Positions 43,935-53,380 of a stretch of 64,000 nucleotides of DNA are shown piece after piece. This stretch comes from Pseudomonas luteola NBRC 103146 (GTDB lineage Bacteria; Pseudomonadota; Gammaproteobacteria; Pseudomonadales; Pseudomonadaceae). Under the pieces are notes generated by a model. It was not told where the DNA came from, did no database searches, and was given only the letters and a program-made list of their open reading frames with translations. The stretch lies in contig NZ_BDAE01000005.1 of assembly GCF_002091675.1 (NCBI RefSeq), forward strand, positions 1 to 64,000, read 5' to 3'. The position numbers were made by a program, and so were the translations under genes. Within the stretch, counting starts at the first letter, position 1, and each line of letters opens with the position of its first letter.

Positions 43935-46343
43935 ATGATCATGTTTCGATCCTCGTTTTCCCTGTGGCTAACCCAGCGCTCCCTCGTACTGGTCTCCAGT
44001 GTGGCAGCCCTTGGGCTTACCGTGACGCTGTTTGCCTGGCACATCCTGCAAGGTTCTGAGCAGGAGGCCGCCCGTGAGCGCTTTTCCCGTGGCGCATCGG
44101 AAATTACCCGGGAGCTGGATGGCGCAATGGCACGTTATGAACGCCTGTTGCGGGCGGGGAGCAGTCTGTTCAATGCCGGCGATGAGATTTCCCGATTGGA
44201 ATGGCGCCAGTTTGCCGAAAACATGCGGCTCGAAGAGGATTACCCAGGGATGCAGGGTTTTGGTTTCGCCCCGTTGATTGCTGCGCGTAATAAAAACAGT
44301 TTTGAGGCGCGTGTTCGCAAAGAGAGCTTTCCAGGTTACGAGATCAGAACCGACAGCGGACGCGATACGTTCATTCCTGTTCTCTATATCGAGCCCTTTA
44401 TGGGGCGCAACCTGAGGGCATTCGGGTTCGATATGTTTTCTGAAGCGAACCGGCGAGCGGCGGCCGAACAGGCCCGTGACTCAGGCCAGGTAAGCCTGAG
44501 CGGGAAGATCACGCTTGTGCAGGAGACCGAGAACCCTCAGGCCGGTACCCTGATGTTCGTACCGTCCTATTTCAGCGACATGCCGACCCAGACGGTCGAG
44601 CAGCGACGAAAGGCCTTGCGAGGATTTGTTTTCGCCCCCTTCAGGATGGGCGATCTGATGACGGCCGCCCTGAAAGACCGTGCCGATGATCTGGCACTTG
44701 AAATCTACGATGGTGAGCAACCTGCAGCGGCAAACCGCCTGTATTCAAGGCGTATGGATCTGGTGAGTACCCTGCCAGGTTACATACCCCGCTTCGACAG
44801 CCTCCAACATATTGACGTAGCCGGACGGCAGTGGACATTGCGTTTCGTTACCCTGCCTGCCTTCGAGACAGCAGCCCCTGCCAGCCGTGCACAGGTCGTA
44901 TTGTTCAGTGGTCTGGGACTTACCCTGCTGCTCTGTGTGTTGGTGGCGTCATTGGCCACCATGCGTGCCCGTGCCGAGCAACTGGCAGATCGTATGAGTC
45001 GCGCCTACCGGGAAAGCGAAGCGCGGATACGCTCTATTATCGACGGGGCGGCGGAAGGCATCGTGATCACGGAAAGCGACCCGGCCATGACTGTCTTGAA
45101 AATCAATCCAGCAGGTGAGCAGATGCTGGGCTTGCCGGCTGCTGAGGCCAAGGGGCGCTCGCTGGCGCATCTGCTGACCGTGAAGGGAGATCGCATTTTG
45201 AATGATCTGCGTCAGGGCGCGACCAGCAGTGTCTGGCTCGACACGCAATACGCGTCGGCAAAAGGTCAGTGCCGCAGCCTGAATATGGCCATTACGGTCG
45301 CCGAGCAAGATGGAGTCCAGCGTTTGATTGTGCTGATCAGTGACCAGACTGACCTGCATCAGGCACGGCAGCAGGCTCTGATGACAGGTGCCCTGAACGA
45401 GGCGATCCTGCTGCATTCGCCGTTCTGCATCTTCTCGACCGATCCTGAGGGCCGCCTGCGTACAGTTAATCCGGCCGGTGAACGGCTGCTGGGCTACTCC
45501 CGGGCAGAGCTGGTCGAGACGCAGTACATCAGCGACCTGCTGGATGCCAATGAGCAATCGGTCAAGGCCGAGCAGCTGAGCCAGGCGCTGGGCCGTACGG
45601 TGACGGAGTGGGAGAGTTTTGTCAGGCTGGCGCAGGAAAAGCCCGAGGAGGAACACGAATGCGGTTTTGTCTGCCGTGGCGGGGTACGGTTACCCGTCAA
45701 CCTGGCCGTGACGGCGTTGCGTGACCAGACGGGGCAGATCACGGGGTATCTGGGGATTGCCTACGACATTACCGAGCGCAAGCGGGCCGAGGAGCTGATG
45801 CGCTACCAGGCTCTGCATGACGGTTTGACCGGCTTGCCCAATCGCACGCTGATGGCCGACCGGATGAGCATGGCCATCGAGCGGGCCAAGCGAAACCAGG
45901 AGGTCTTGGGGGTCATGCTGATGGACCTCGATCACTTCAAGGAGATCAACGACACCCTGGGGCATGACGTGGGCGATGAAGTCCTCAGGCAAGTAGCGCA
46001 TCGCCTGAAGAGTGCTGTACGTCAGAGTGATACGGTGGTCCGCCTGGGGGGCGATGAGTTTGTTGTGCTGTTGGGTGATCTGAAGCGGATCGAGGATGCC
46101 AGCAATGTCGCCACGAAGATCCTGAAGACCATTGAGGCTGACCTGATCATCGGACCGCACCGCCTTTACCTCTCTACCAGCATCGGTATCGCTCTGTATC
46201 CGGAGCAGGGTGTGGATTTGGACGAGCTGCTCAAGAATGCCGATCGGGCCATGTATGAGGTCAAGCGGCGCGGCAAGAAGGGGTTCGCGCTGTCCCAGAC
46301 CTCATTGACACCAGAAGATCAAATAAAACAGCGGCTTGTCTGA
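43935..46343 (+). CDS. CHASE-PAS-PAS-GGDEF membrane diguanylate cyclase
   Basis: Protein of 802 residues. A membrane helix near 12-36 is followed by a periplasmic CHASE domain (about 80-290; FGFAPLIAARNKNSFEA, GYEIRTDSGRD, YIEPFMGRN). A second helix (VVLFSGLGLTLLLCVLVASL) lies near 315-340. Two PAS domains follow, and a C-terminal GGDEF domain with intact VVRLGGDEFVVLL and inhibitory RQSD site. No EAL domain is present, so it is a synthase only. The start may be ATG 43935 or 43941; the ribosome site is poor. It is transcribed away from rsmY, with about 200 bp between the two promoters. Confidence 0.9.
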   Translation: MIMFRSSFSLWLTQRSLVLVSSVAALGLTVTLFAWHILQGSEQEAARERFSRGASEITRELDGAMARYERLLRAGSSLFNAGDEISRLEWRQFAENMRLEEDYPGMQGFGFAPLIAARNKNSFEARVRKESFPGYEIRTDSGRDTFIPVLYIEPFMGRNLRAFGFDMFSEANRRAAAEQARDSGQVSLSGKITLVQETENPQAGTLMFVPSYFSDMPTQTVEQRRKALRGFVFAPFRMGDLMTAALKDRADDLALEIYDGEQPAAANRLYSRRMDLVSTLPGYIPRFDSLQHIDVAGRQWTLRFVTLPAFETAAPASRAQVVLFSGLGLTLLLCVLVASLATMRARAEQLADRMSRAYRESEARIRSIIDGAAEGIVITESDPAMTVLKINPAGEQMLGLPAAEAKGRSLAHLLTVKGDRILNDLRQGATSSVWLDTQYASAKGQCRSLNMAITVAEQDGVQRLIVLISDQTDLHQARQQALMTGALNEAILLHSPFCIFSTDPEGRLRTVNPAGERLLGYSRAELVETQYISDLLDANEQSVKAEQLSQALGRTVTEWESFVRLAQEKPEEEHECGFVCRGGVRLPVNLAVTALRDQTGQITGYLGIAYDITERKRAEELMRYQALHDGLTGLPNRTLMADRMSMAIERAKRNQEVLGVMLMDLDHFKEINDTLGHDVGDEVLRQVAHRLKSAVRQSDTVVRLGGDEFVVLLGDLKRIEDASNVATKILKTIEADLIIGPHRLYLSTSIGIALYPEQGVDLDELLKNADRAMYEVKRRGKKGFALSQTSLTPEDQIKQRLV

Positions 46344-46416
46344 TGACCTTTGGCTATGATTGAAACACTGCGGTGATGGGTTCGCCGTCGTAAGAAGATT
46401 ATAAGGATAGCGAAGC

Positions 46417-47946
46417 ATGCCAGACCCCCACGAGATCTCGAAGAGGGCCAGCCGATGGCCGTCACAGCGTCTCGCGCTCGGCTTCGTGATCCTGGTCTGC
46501 CTGTCCCTTTTCAGTCTGGATATCTGGCAGGCCTTACGGGGGCGGGGCGAGCGGCTTCAGGAGGCCGAGGTCGCCACTTCCAACCTGGCACGCTCACTGG
46601 CGCAACATGCCGATGATACGGTCGAAGAGGTCGATATTGTTCTGGCCGGCATTGCCGAGCGACTAGCCTGGGATGGAATCGAAGAGACCAACCGGGTCCG
46701 CATGAAGGCCTGGTTGCAGGATCGGATAAATGCACTGCCCCAGCTGCATGGGTTGTTCATCTACGACCAGGACGGGCGCTGGATCGTCACCTCGAACAGT
46801 CACGATCCGGTAAACATGAACAATGGGGATCGGGAATATTTTGCCTATCACCGTACCCATAAGGACCTGGGACCGCATATCGGGCCGGTCATCCGTAGCC
46901 GCACGACAAACGAGCTGGTGATTCCGGTGTCTCGGCGGATCAATCATCCCGACGGGCGCTTCGCCGGCGTCGCGCTGGCAACATTGAGAGTCGAGTATTT
47001 CAATCGTTTCTACGCAGACTTCGATATCGATCAGCAGGGGACTATCTTCCTTGCCCTCCATGACGGAACCATACTGGTGCGCCGCCCGTTTGACGAAGCC
47101 TTGATCGGCAAAAGCCTGGCCAAGGGGCGTATCTTCAGCGAGCTGCTACCGGTCTCAGCAACCGGGACGGGCATGGTGAAATCCATTGTGGATGGGGTCG
47201 AGCGTATGTCGGCCTACCGCAAGATGGACAAGTACCCACTGGTGGTCATGGCGGCTGTTTCCAAGGAAGCGGCCCTGGCGTCCTGGTACAAGGACATGAG
47301 CCGGTCGTTTATTACCGGGATTCTGCTGATTGCCGTAGCCGGGTTCGGATTGGCCCTGATTCGGCAGATCCGTATCGACCTGGAGACGGAGCGGGCGCTA
47401 CGTGAGTCGCACCATGCGCTAGAGAAAATGGCCATGGAAGACAGCCTGACCGGGCTTGCGAACCGGCGGCAGTTCGACATGGCCCTCAAGGCCGAGATCA
47501 GCCGGGCTCGGCGGGCGCAGACGTCGCTGGGCATCATCATGATCGACATCGATCATTTCAAGCGCTACAACGACCTCTATGGTCATCCAGCCGGCGACGA
47601 GTGCATCAAGGCCGTAGCGGAAGCCGTGCTGTCCTGTACCCGTCGCGCTGTCGACCTGGCTGTCCGCTATGGGGGCGAAGAGATTACAGTGCTGCTCCCG
47701 GATACAGACGATGCCGGTACCCATCAGGTGGCCGAAAACATGCTCAACGCTGTTCGCAAATTGGCGATCCTGCATGAGGGTAATGAAAACGGCCGTATCG
47801 TCACGATCAGTGCCGGTGTCTTCAGTTGTGTTCCCAAGGGCAAGGGGGCGACCAGCCAGCACTTGATCAAGTCAGCCGATGAGGCGCTCTACGCCGCCAA
47901 GGCGGCCGGGCGCGACCGGGTTTATCCTCCGCTAAGCAAGATGTGA
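46417..47946 (+). CDS. Cache-GGDEF membrane diguanylate cyclase with a GGEEI signature
   Basis: Protein of 509 residues. A membrane helix is at about 20-38. A periplasmic double-Cache sensor (about 50-285; GLFIYDQDGRWIVTSN, GDREYFAYH, MSAYRKM) and a second helix near 293-312 follow, then a GGDEF domain. The active-site motif reads RYGGEEITVLL, so the final Phe of GGEEF is Ile. The inhibitory RAVD site is present. Glu in place of Asp is common in active enzymes; the Ile is not, and activity should be tested. AAGGATAGCGAAGC precedes the start. It lies 73 bp after the CHASE-GGDEF gene and may be cotranscribed with it. Confidence 0.88.
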   Translation: MPDPHEISKRASRWPSQRLALGFVILVCLSLFSLDIWQALRGRGERLQEAEVATSNLARSLAQHADDTVEEVDIVLAGIAERLAWDGIEETNRVRMKAWLQDRINALPQLHGLFIYDQDGRWIVTSNSHDPVNMNNGDREYFAYHRTHKDLGPHIGPVIRSRTTNELVIPVSRRINHPDGRFAGVALATLRVEYFNRFYADFDIDQQGTIFLALHDGTILVRRPFDEALIGKSLAKGRIFSELLPVSATGTGMVKSIVDGVERMSAYRKMDKYPLVVMAAVSKEAALASWYKDMSRSFITGILLIAVAGFGLALIRQIRIDLETERALRESHHALEKMAMEDSLTGLANRRQFDMALKAEISRARRAQTSLGIIMIDIDHFKRYNDLYGHPAGDECIKAVAEAVLSCTRRAVDLAVRYGGEEITVLLPDTDDAGTHQVAENMLNAVRKLAILHEGNENGRIVTISAGVFSCVPKGKGATSQHLIKSADEALYAAKAAGRDRVYPPLSKM

Positions 47947-48062
47947 GGCGCTGGGTCAGTATTAAAATGGAATTGAAACGCCATCCCTGTTGTCGCAATA
48001 GCGAGGTTTGAAGCCGAGCGGCCAAAGCCTCTCGCTTCGTAACGCTTGCCCTTCAGGTTTTT

Positions 48063-49436
48063 ATGGACGTCACTGATCCCGCCCTGCAGATCGCCCGAGC
48101 CCAGTTTGGCATCACTATCGGCTTTCATATCGTGCTGGCTGCGTTCAGCATCGGACTCGCCAATTTTCTCATGGCCCTGGAAGGGCTCTGGCTGTGGAAA
48201 AGACAGCAGGCCTATCTTGATCTCTATAAGTTCTGGCTAAAGATCTTTGCGCTGAACGTGGCGGTCGGAACTGTATCGGGTGTGGTCATGGAGTTCGAGT
48301 TCGGCACCAACTGGGGACGCCTCTCGACCCAGGCGGGTTCGATCATCGGCCCGTTGATGTTCTATGAAGTCATGGTGGCGTTTTTTCTGGAGGCCGGTTT
48401 CCTTGGCGTCATGCTATTTGGCATGAAGAAGGTAGGCCCCAAGCTCCACTTCTTCACAACCTGTGCGGTAGCGGTGGGTTCGCTGTTCAGCGCTTTCTGG
48501 ATTCTGGCCGCCAACTCCTGGATGCACACGCCTGCCGGTTACTCCATCGGGCCGGATGGCCGTTTCGTGCCGGAAGAGTGGCTCGCCATTATTTTCAATC
48601 CCTCCTTTCCTTACCGCTTCGTTCACATGACCTTTGCCGCCTTTCTAGACACCGCTTTCATGGTGGGGGCTGTTGGCGCCTGGCATCTGCTGCGCGATGC
48701 GTCGAATCCGCGGGCGCGGATCATGTTTTCCATGGCCATGTGGGTAGTAGCCATCGTTGGGCCACTGCAGATCATTGCCGGGGATCTGCATGGGGAAAAC
48801 ACCCTGGAGCATCAGCCGCAGAAGGTTGCAGCCATGGAAGGGTCGTGGAACCGACCGGCACCGGGGGAGGGCGAGCCGCTACGGCTGTTTGCCGTACCGG
48901 ATATGGAGCAGCAGCGTAATCATTTGGAGCTGGCGATCCCGCACATTGGCTCCTTGTACCTGCGCCACAACTGGGCCGGCACCATCCAAAGCCTGAGCGA
49001 GTTTCCGGCCAGCGATCTCCCTCCAGTTCCTATCGTATTCTTTGCCTTTCGGCTCATGGTGGGGCTGGGCCTGCTGATGGCGACCGTCGGCATTGCCAGC
49101 CTGATCGTGCGTACGCGTGGGCGCCTATACACCGCCCGCTGGCTGCACTGGATCGTGCTCCCGATGGGACCGGCCGGCTTTATCGCCATGCTGGCCGGAT
49201 GGGTCGTGACCGAGACCGGGCGACAGCCATTCACGGTCTATGGATTGTTGCGCACGGCTGACAGCAGTTCGGCACAGTCCTTTTCTTTCGTTATGACCTC
49301 AACCTTAAGCATTCTGGCTGCCTATGTGATCGTCTTCGGGATTGGGCTTCTCTATATGCTTCGGGCCATGGCCAGGGCACCCAGGGCTGATGAAAAGGGC
49401 CCCGAACCCTCCCTTGCCAACGAGACCGGTGAGTAA
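48063..49436 (+). CDS. cioA: Cyanide-insensitive bd-type quinol oxidase subunit I CioA
   Basis: Protein of 457 residues with about nine membrane helices. Heme-ligand histidines are visible in GFHIVLAAFS (His22) and RFVHMTFAAF, and the quinol-site glutamates and the GDLHGENTLEHQP segment are conserved. The Q-loop is short, as in CioA rather than CydA. It reduces oxygen to water with quinol and resists cyanide. It is followed four bases later by cioB, the two forming the operon. No anaerobic (Anr) site is evident in the 116-bp gap upstream. Confidence 0.93.
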   Translation: MDVTDPALQIARAQFGITIGFHIVLAAFSIGLANFLMALEGLWLWKRQQAYLDLYKFWLKIFALNVAVGTVSGVVMEFEFGTNWGRLSTQAGSIIGPLMFYEVMVAFFLEAGFLGVMLFGMKKVGPKLHFFTTCAVAVGSLFSAFWILAANSWMHTPAGYSIGPDGRFVPEEWLAIIFNPSFPYRFVHMTFAAFLDTAFMVGAVGAWHLLRDASNPRARIMFSMAMWVVAIVGPLQIIAGDLHGENTLEHQPQKVAAMEGSWNRPAPGEGEPLRLFAVPDMEQQRNHLELAIPHIGSLYLRHNWAGTIQSLSEFPASDLPPVPIVFFAFRLMVGLGLLMATVGIASLIVRTRGRLYTARWLHWIVLPMGPAGFIAMLAGWVVTETGRQPFTVYGLLRTADSSSAQSFSFVMTSTLSILAAYVIVFGIGLLYMLRAMARAPRADEKGPEPSLANETGE

Positions 49437-49440
49437 CTCC

Positions 49441-50448
49441 ATGTCCGCCGATTTGATCCATCAACTCTCCGCCGCGGCGCTGGCATTCGCCATCATCACT
49501 TATGTGGTACTGGACGGGACGGATCTGGGTGTCGGTATTTTGTTTCCGTTCCACAAGGAGACGCAGAGCCGCCATGTCATGGCGTTTTCCATTCTCCCCA
49601 TCTGGGATGGCAACGAGACGTGGCTGGTGCTGGGTGGCGGCGGATTGCTGGCTCTGTTTCCCGCGGCATACAGCATCTTTTTTACCGCCATGTATGTACC
49701 CATCATTGCCATGTTGCTGGCTCTGGTGTTTCGGGGCGTATCGTTGGAGTTTCGTGACCGCGCAACTCCGGCACATCGGCGCTGGCATGATGTGGCATTC
49801 GCCGGGGCGTCTACGCTGGCCGGCCTTTGCCAGGGCATTGTCCTGGGTGGGTTGATTCAGGGGATTCCAAACGATGGCAGCCGGTACACGGGTAATGGCT
49901 GGGACTGGCTAAGTGGTTTTACGCTGACCTGTGGGATCGGTCTGGTGGTGGGATACGCGCTACTGGGAGCCTGCTGGCTGGTCTGGCGCACGGAGGGTGA
50001 CTTGCAGGCTCGGGCCCGAAAACAGGCATCGCTGTTGGGTGGGTTCACCTTGCTGCTCATGGGGCTGGTCATCGTGTGGACCGCAGGACTTCACCCTCTG
50101 TATCGGGAGCGCTGGGCCCAGGGCGAGTGGGTGATCCCCCTTCTAGGACTGATGGCGCTTCTGGCGCTGGCCTTCTGGAAGGCATTGCCGTGCCGCATCC
50201 ATTACCTGCCCCTGTTTGCCGTATTGGGCTGGTTTATGGTGGCGTACGCCGCCTTGATCCTGGCCTTGTACCCCTTGGTCATCCCGCCTGCGCTGACCAT
50301 TTTTCAGGCATCGTCACCGACCGCGAGCCAAGCATTCATGCTGACTGGGTTTACCGTACTGATTCCGTTCACCCTGGCGTACAGTACGTACGGCTTCTGG
50401 GTGTTCCGCGGCAAGATCCGTCCACGAGAAGAGGCTGATGGAGAATAG
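49441..50448 (+). CDS. cioB: Cyanide-insensitive bd-type quinol oxidase subunit II CioB
   Basis: Protein of 335 residues with about eight membrane helices and the family N-terminus YVVLDGTDLGVGILFPF, plus WDGNETWLVLGGGGLLALFP. It scaffolds CioA and completes the oxidase. ATG 49441 starts four bases past the cioA stop; a longer in-frame reading that begins inside cioA is rejected. No small CydX-type gene is visible before the terminator hairpin. Confidence 0.93.
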   Translation: MSADLIHQLSAAALAFAIITYVVLDGTDLGVGILFPFHKETQSRHVMAFSILPIWDGNETWLVLGGGGLLALFPAAYSIFFTAMYVPIIAMLLALVFRGVSLEFRDRATPAHRRWHDVAFAGASTLAGLCQGIVLGGLIQGIPNDGSRYTGNGWDWLSGFTLTCGIGLVVGYALLGACWLVWRTEGDLQARARKQASLLGGFTLLLMGLVIVWTAGLHPLYRERWAQGEWVIPLLGLMALLALAFWKALPCRIHYLPLFAVLGWFMVAYAALILALYPLVIPPALTIFQASSPTASQAFMLTGFTVLIPFTLAYSTYGFWVFRGKIRPREEADGE

Positions 50449-50452
50449 GTTT

Positions 50453-50487
50453 CAGCCCTGCAAGAGACCAAGTTCTACGCAGGGCTG
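50453..50487. terminator. Hairpin between convergent cioB and the PepSY gene
   Basis: CAGCCCTGC (50453-50461) and GCAGGGCTG (50479-50487) form a perfect 9-bp stem around 17 bases. It begins five bases after the cioB stop and 13 bases after the PepSY stop on the other strand. No T tract, so probably a shared, weak terminator. Confidence 0.6.
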
Positions 50488-50499
50488 GTGAACAGCGGA

Positions 50500-50790
50500 T
50501 CAATCGATCGTCTTACGACCTACTTCTTCACGATCGATTTCTTCCTGAATGATATTGCCGGTACGGGGATCGGCCCGGAAACGATACTTCTCCGAGTTGA
50601 GCTTGAGGCCCTTGCCAACCCATTCGCCATTTTCGGCATCCAGGCGGCTCACGGAGGTATAACCGCTTTCAATGATCTTGGCTTCGACTTCTTTCTTGGG
50701 CATCCAGTCCGCACCAGGCTGATCGGCCCAGGCGAAGCCAGTGCCGGCAACCGACAGCAACAGACCTGCAATCACGTGTTTCGTCTTCAT
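50500..50790 (-). CDS. PepSY-domain periplasmic small protein
   Basis: Protein of 96 residues with a signal peptide (MKTKHVIAGLLLSVAGTGFA, cleavage near residue 22). The PepSY-type fold that follows is marked by PKKEVEAKIIESGYTSVSRLD, GEWVGKGL and DPRTGNIIQEE. Small PepSY proteins are thought to inhibit or shield periplasmic proteases or to bind cations; none is proved here. I place the start at 50790, where TTGAGGTGTGTGCC precedes it. The open frame upstream for another 95 codons is non-coding. Confidence 0.85.
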   Translation of the reverse strand: MKTKHVIAGLLLSVAGTGFAWADQPGADWMPKKEVEAKIIESGYTSVSRLDAENGEWVGKGLKLNSEKYRFRADPRTGNIIQEEIDREEVGRKTID

Positions 50791-51136
50791 GGCACACACC
50801 TCAAGGAAATAGGGGATGGCCGCCGCACGGGCTGGCACGTCTCGTCCAGCATGCGTCATGCACAAAGTGTTGATTTGTGACGGTCGGCTTGATCTGGCCA
50901 TATCTGAAAGAGTGCAGGCGCTGTTGCCGCTCCCTTTGATCTTTTTGCCTGGCTTGACCGACCATCCCGCATCGAACACTAGCTTCGAAGCGCACCGAGG
51001 AAGACAAGTTCCAAGGCTAATTGAAGGAAATGTGCCCGTTAATGTTGCGAAATTTGCAGAAAAAGGCAGGAACATGTCTAGCTCGGGCCAGAGCGGCGAT
51101 TAGCTGCCCTGACCCGCATGAGGCGAGTCGATCCGC
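50791..51136. other. Intergenic region, 346 bp
   Basis: It holds the promoter of the PepSY gene and the 3' end of the CHAD transcript. Near 51091-51119 the minus strand can fold CGGGTCAG/CTGGCCCG with one wobble, followed some bases later by GCCTTTTTC, a possible terminator of the CHAD gene. No small gene is supported. Confidence 0.4.
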
Positions 51137-52099
51137 TTATGCGGTGACCGGCTCGACCAGATAGGGCAACAGGCCGGCTGGCTCGTGTTTCTTGGCTTTT
51201 TTAGCTTTGCTCGGCATGGCTGTGATGTTCCACAGCTTTTCCCAATGCTCCAGGAGCGCGCCCGGCTTATCTACGTAAATACGCTGCCCCAGCTCCATGG
51301 CCTTGGCCTGTAATTGCGCGCGGTGGACAAGAATGCTTTCGTTGATGGCCTGACGTGTGCTGACGGCACCAAACAGATCAGACTCCTGCTCGAGCAAAAG
51401 CTGCATCACCGCCAAGTCGTGGTCATCACCCAGATAAGCAGACAGCTTTTCCAGGCACTTCTGGCGTGATTTGAAGTGCTCTGGCCAGGCGTCCATCAGC
51501 AGCTGTGTGTGATACCAGTGATCCTTCACACGCTTGCGCCATTCGTGCAGGGTTTCGTCAGTGGCATTACTGCGAGCGACCTTGAGTGCCAGACGGCCGT
51601 CTTTGTAGGTCTTGAGAATGCCGCTTTCCAAAAGGCCAAAGTCTTTGCCTTTGAACTTCCAGGTAGACACCTTGTACTTGGCGTCTTCCAATGCTTCCAC
51701 CAGATCGGCATGGGAACTGGCTGCCTCACCTTGGGACGTCTTTTCAGCCCGCTCGACGAGTCGGCCCCTGACGCGCTTCATGGCCGGTGAATTGAAGCGC
51801 TTGCGGTTGGTTTCGGTCAGGGCATCCCAGCTTTCGATGACGGCTGCGGCATCACGCAGGCTGGACAAGCCCTGACCGAGATCGCGAAAGCGAATGTTTT
51901 GAGCCGTGAAGACTTTTTTGCCTAAGGGTTCGCGCACCAGTCTCAGCACGGCGCGGATTTCTTTTAGCCGCTTGCGGGCGTTGTGCACGCCTTTGGCCGA
52001 GCCTGCGCTCAAGGATTCCTGGGCTTTTTCTATCCGTTCAACCACTACACGGCGGATCTCATCGTCAACCCGCTTACGCGCTTGAATACGAAACGACAT
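51137..52099 (-). CDS. CHAD-domain protein
   Basis: Protein of 320 residues that is one CHAD domain, an all-helical fold with conserved histidines and basic residues (VHNARKRLKEIRAVLRLVR, LRDAAAVIESW, HEWRKRVKDHWYHTQLL, LSAYLGDDHDLAVM). CHAD domains bind polyphosphate and often accompany polyphosphate enzymes. The polyphosphate:AMP phosphotransferase gene lies 1.3 kb away and supports that role here. There is no fused CYTH phosphatase domain. The start has CAGGAGAGGGAA upstream, an excellent ribosome site. Confidence 0.9.
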   Translation of the reverse strand: MSFRIQARKRVDDEIRRVVVERIEKAQESLSAGSAKGVHNARKRLKEIRAVLRLVREPLGKKVFTAQNIRFRDLGQGLSSLRDAAAVIESWDALTETNRKRFNSPAMKRVRGRLVERAEKTSQGEAASSHADLVEALEDAKYKVSTWKFKGKDFGLLESGILKTYKDGRLALKVARSNATDETLHEWRKRVKDHWYHTQLLMDAWPEHFKSRQKCLEKLSAYLGDDHDLAVMQLLLEQESDLFGAVSTRQAINESILVHRAQLQAKAMELGQRIYVDKPGALLEHWEKLWNITAMPSKAKKAKKHEPAGLLPYLVEPVTA

Positions 52100-52437
52100 T
52101 TCCCTCTCCTGTAAGGACTTGGTGCTCAGCTGAGCATATCGCCTCCGAGAGTATCGGGGGCATTGCTGGCGAACCAGTGGCGTCGATCAATCTTCATCAA
52201 ACTGTCATATAAGCCTGACAATAGTTAAAGATTTGCCTGTGCGTTTCGCTGTCAGCCAAGCGGTGGATTCAGTAAAGATGAGTGAAAAAGCAGGGGGTTA
52301 GTTCGGCCCTAGAGCGTGTGGCCGTTCACGCCGGGGAGTTTTACCGCTAGAGATCTAGCGTGCTGAGAAAGACGCCAGTCCAACCGATGCCCATCGACGT
52401 TTTCTTTTAATCCCGGTCAATTCAGCAGGGCGCAGCC
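52100..52437. other. Intergenic region upstream of the CHAD gene
   Basis: A 338-bp gap that should contain the CHAD promoter. CTGTCAT (52202), CTGACAA (52215) and CTGTCAG (52249) resemble PhoB half-sites, but the spacing of the first pair is 13 bp rather than 11. No hairpin with a T tract or small gene was found. Confidence 0.4.
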
Positions 52438-53223
52438 TTAGCTATCCTTGGTCGGATGCGGTATTTCCGCCGCGCGGGTGGCATGCAGCTCCTGGCGCAG
52501 CGTTCGGACTTCCTCGTGCAGCTCATCTACCTTGGCCATCAAGGCACGCATCATCTCGCGGTCAGTGTTCTGCTCGTGGGCGTCCTGCTCATCCTTGTCC
52601 GTCAGAACCAGCGAGCCGATGTACGCGGCAAAGCTGCCGAATAACCCCACGCCGCCAATCATCAGCATGACAGCCACGATGCGGCCTAGTGTAGTGACTG
52701 GATAAAAGTCGCCATAGCCTACGGTAGTCACGGTCACAAAGGCCCACCAGAGCGCTTCTTCGGCCGTATTGATGGAGCTTTCAGGGTTGGGCGCTTCGAC
52801 CATCAGCATGGTGATGGCGCCAAATGCCACCAGAAGCAGGGTCGCCGTGGCGGCCGATGCAACAATGCCTTCGGCGCGATTGCGAAACAGGAGTCGCCAG
52901 ATCATCGCAAGCGACTTGATCGCACGCAGGATGCGCAAGATCTGCACCACGCGGACCAGCTTGGCGCCCTGAAAACCGGCTGCAGGAATACAGGCCAGCA
53001 GATCAAGCCAGCCCCAGCGCATGAAGTGCCATTTGTTGGGCGCTGCGCGAAAGCGCAAACAGAAGTCGATGAAGAAAAAGACACAAACCCCATTATCCAG
53101 ATAACCGAGCAATTGCGAGACTTCCGGCGGCAGGGCAAAAAACAGATCGGCTACCAGTGAGCCCAATACATAAAACGACAAGACCAGGATCAGCAGTTGA
53201 AAAGGCGTAATGTGTTCTTTCAT
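52438..53223 (-). CDS. Voltage-gated-type potassium channel
   Basis: Protein of 261 residues. Six membrane helices include a short, Arg-rich S4-like helix (KLVRVVQILRILRAIKSL). The pore loop carries the potassium selectivity filter in TVTTVGYGDFYP, and a cytoplasmic C-terminal coiled coil (MRALMAKVDELHEEVRTLR) suggests tetramer assembly. There is no cyclic-nucleotide domain. I use ATG 53223, which gives a sensible short N-terminus; 28 further upstream codons lack support. Divergent from the polyphosphate phosphotransferase gene. Confidence 0.88.
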   Translation of the reverse strand: MKEHITPFQLLILVLSFYVLGSLVADLFFALPPEVSQLLGYLDNGVCVFFFIDFCLRFRAAPNKWHFMRWGWLDLLACIPAAGFQGAKLVRVVQILRILRAIKSLAMIWRLLFRNRAEGIVASAATATLLLVAFGAITMLMVEAPNPESSINTAEEALWWAFVTVTTVGYGDFYPVTTLGRIVAVMLMIGGVGLFGSFAAYIGSLVLTDKDEQDAHEQNTDREMMRALMAKVDELHEEVRTLRQELHATRAAEIPHPTKDS

Positions 53224-53380
53224 GAAGCGTCCGGTAATTACGGTATCTTGAATGTAGGGGTCGTTAGACCCGGTAAAGTCACGTTCACTGGAACGAACGA
53301 CCCGCATCGCTTGGGTTCCAATACAAGACGATTACTGTGCCATACGCGCTTGAAAGGCTGGGCTGACAGGGGAGAGCCGC

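Noticed and set aside
52202..52255. PhoB-box-like half-sites upstream of the CHAD gene
   Set aside because: The half-sites are 13 bp apart rather than 11, and the orientation relative to the minus-strand gene is wrong; kept only as a note.
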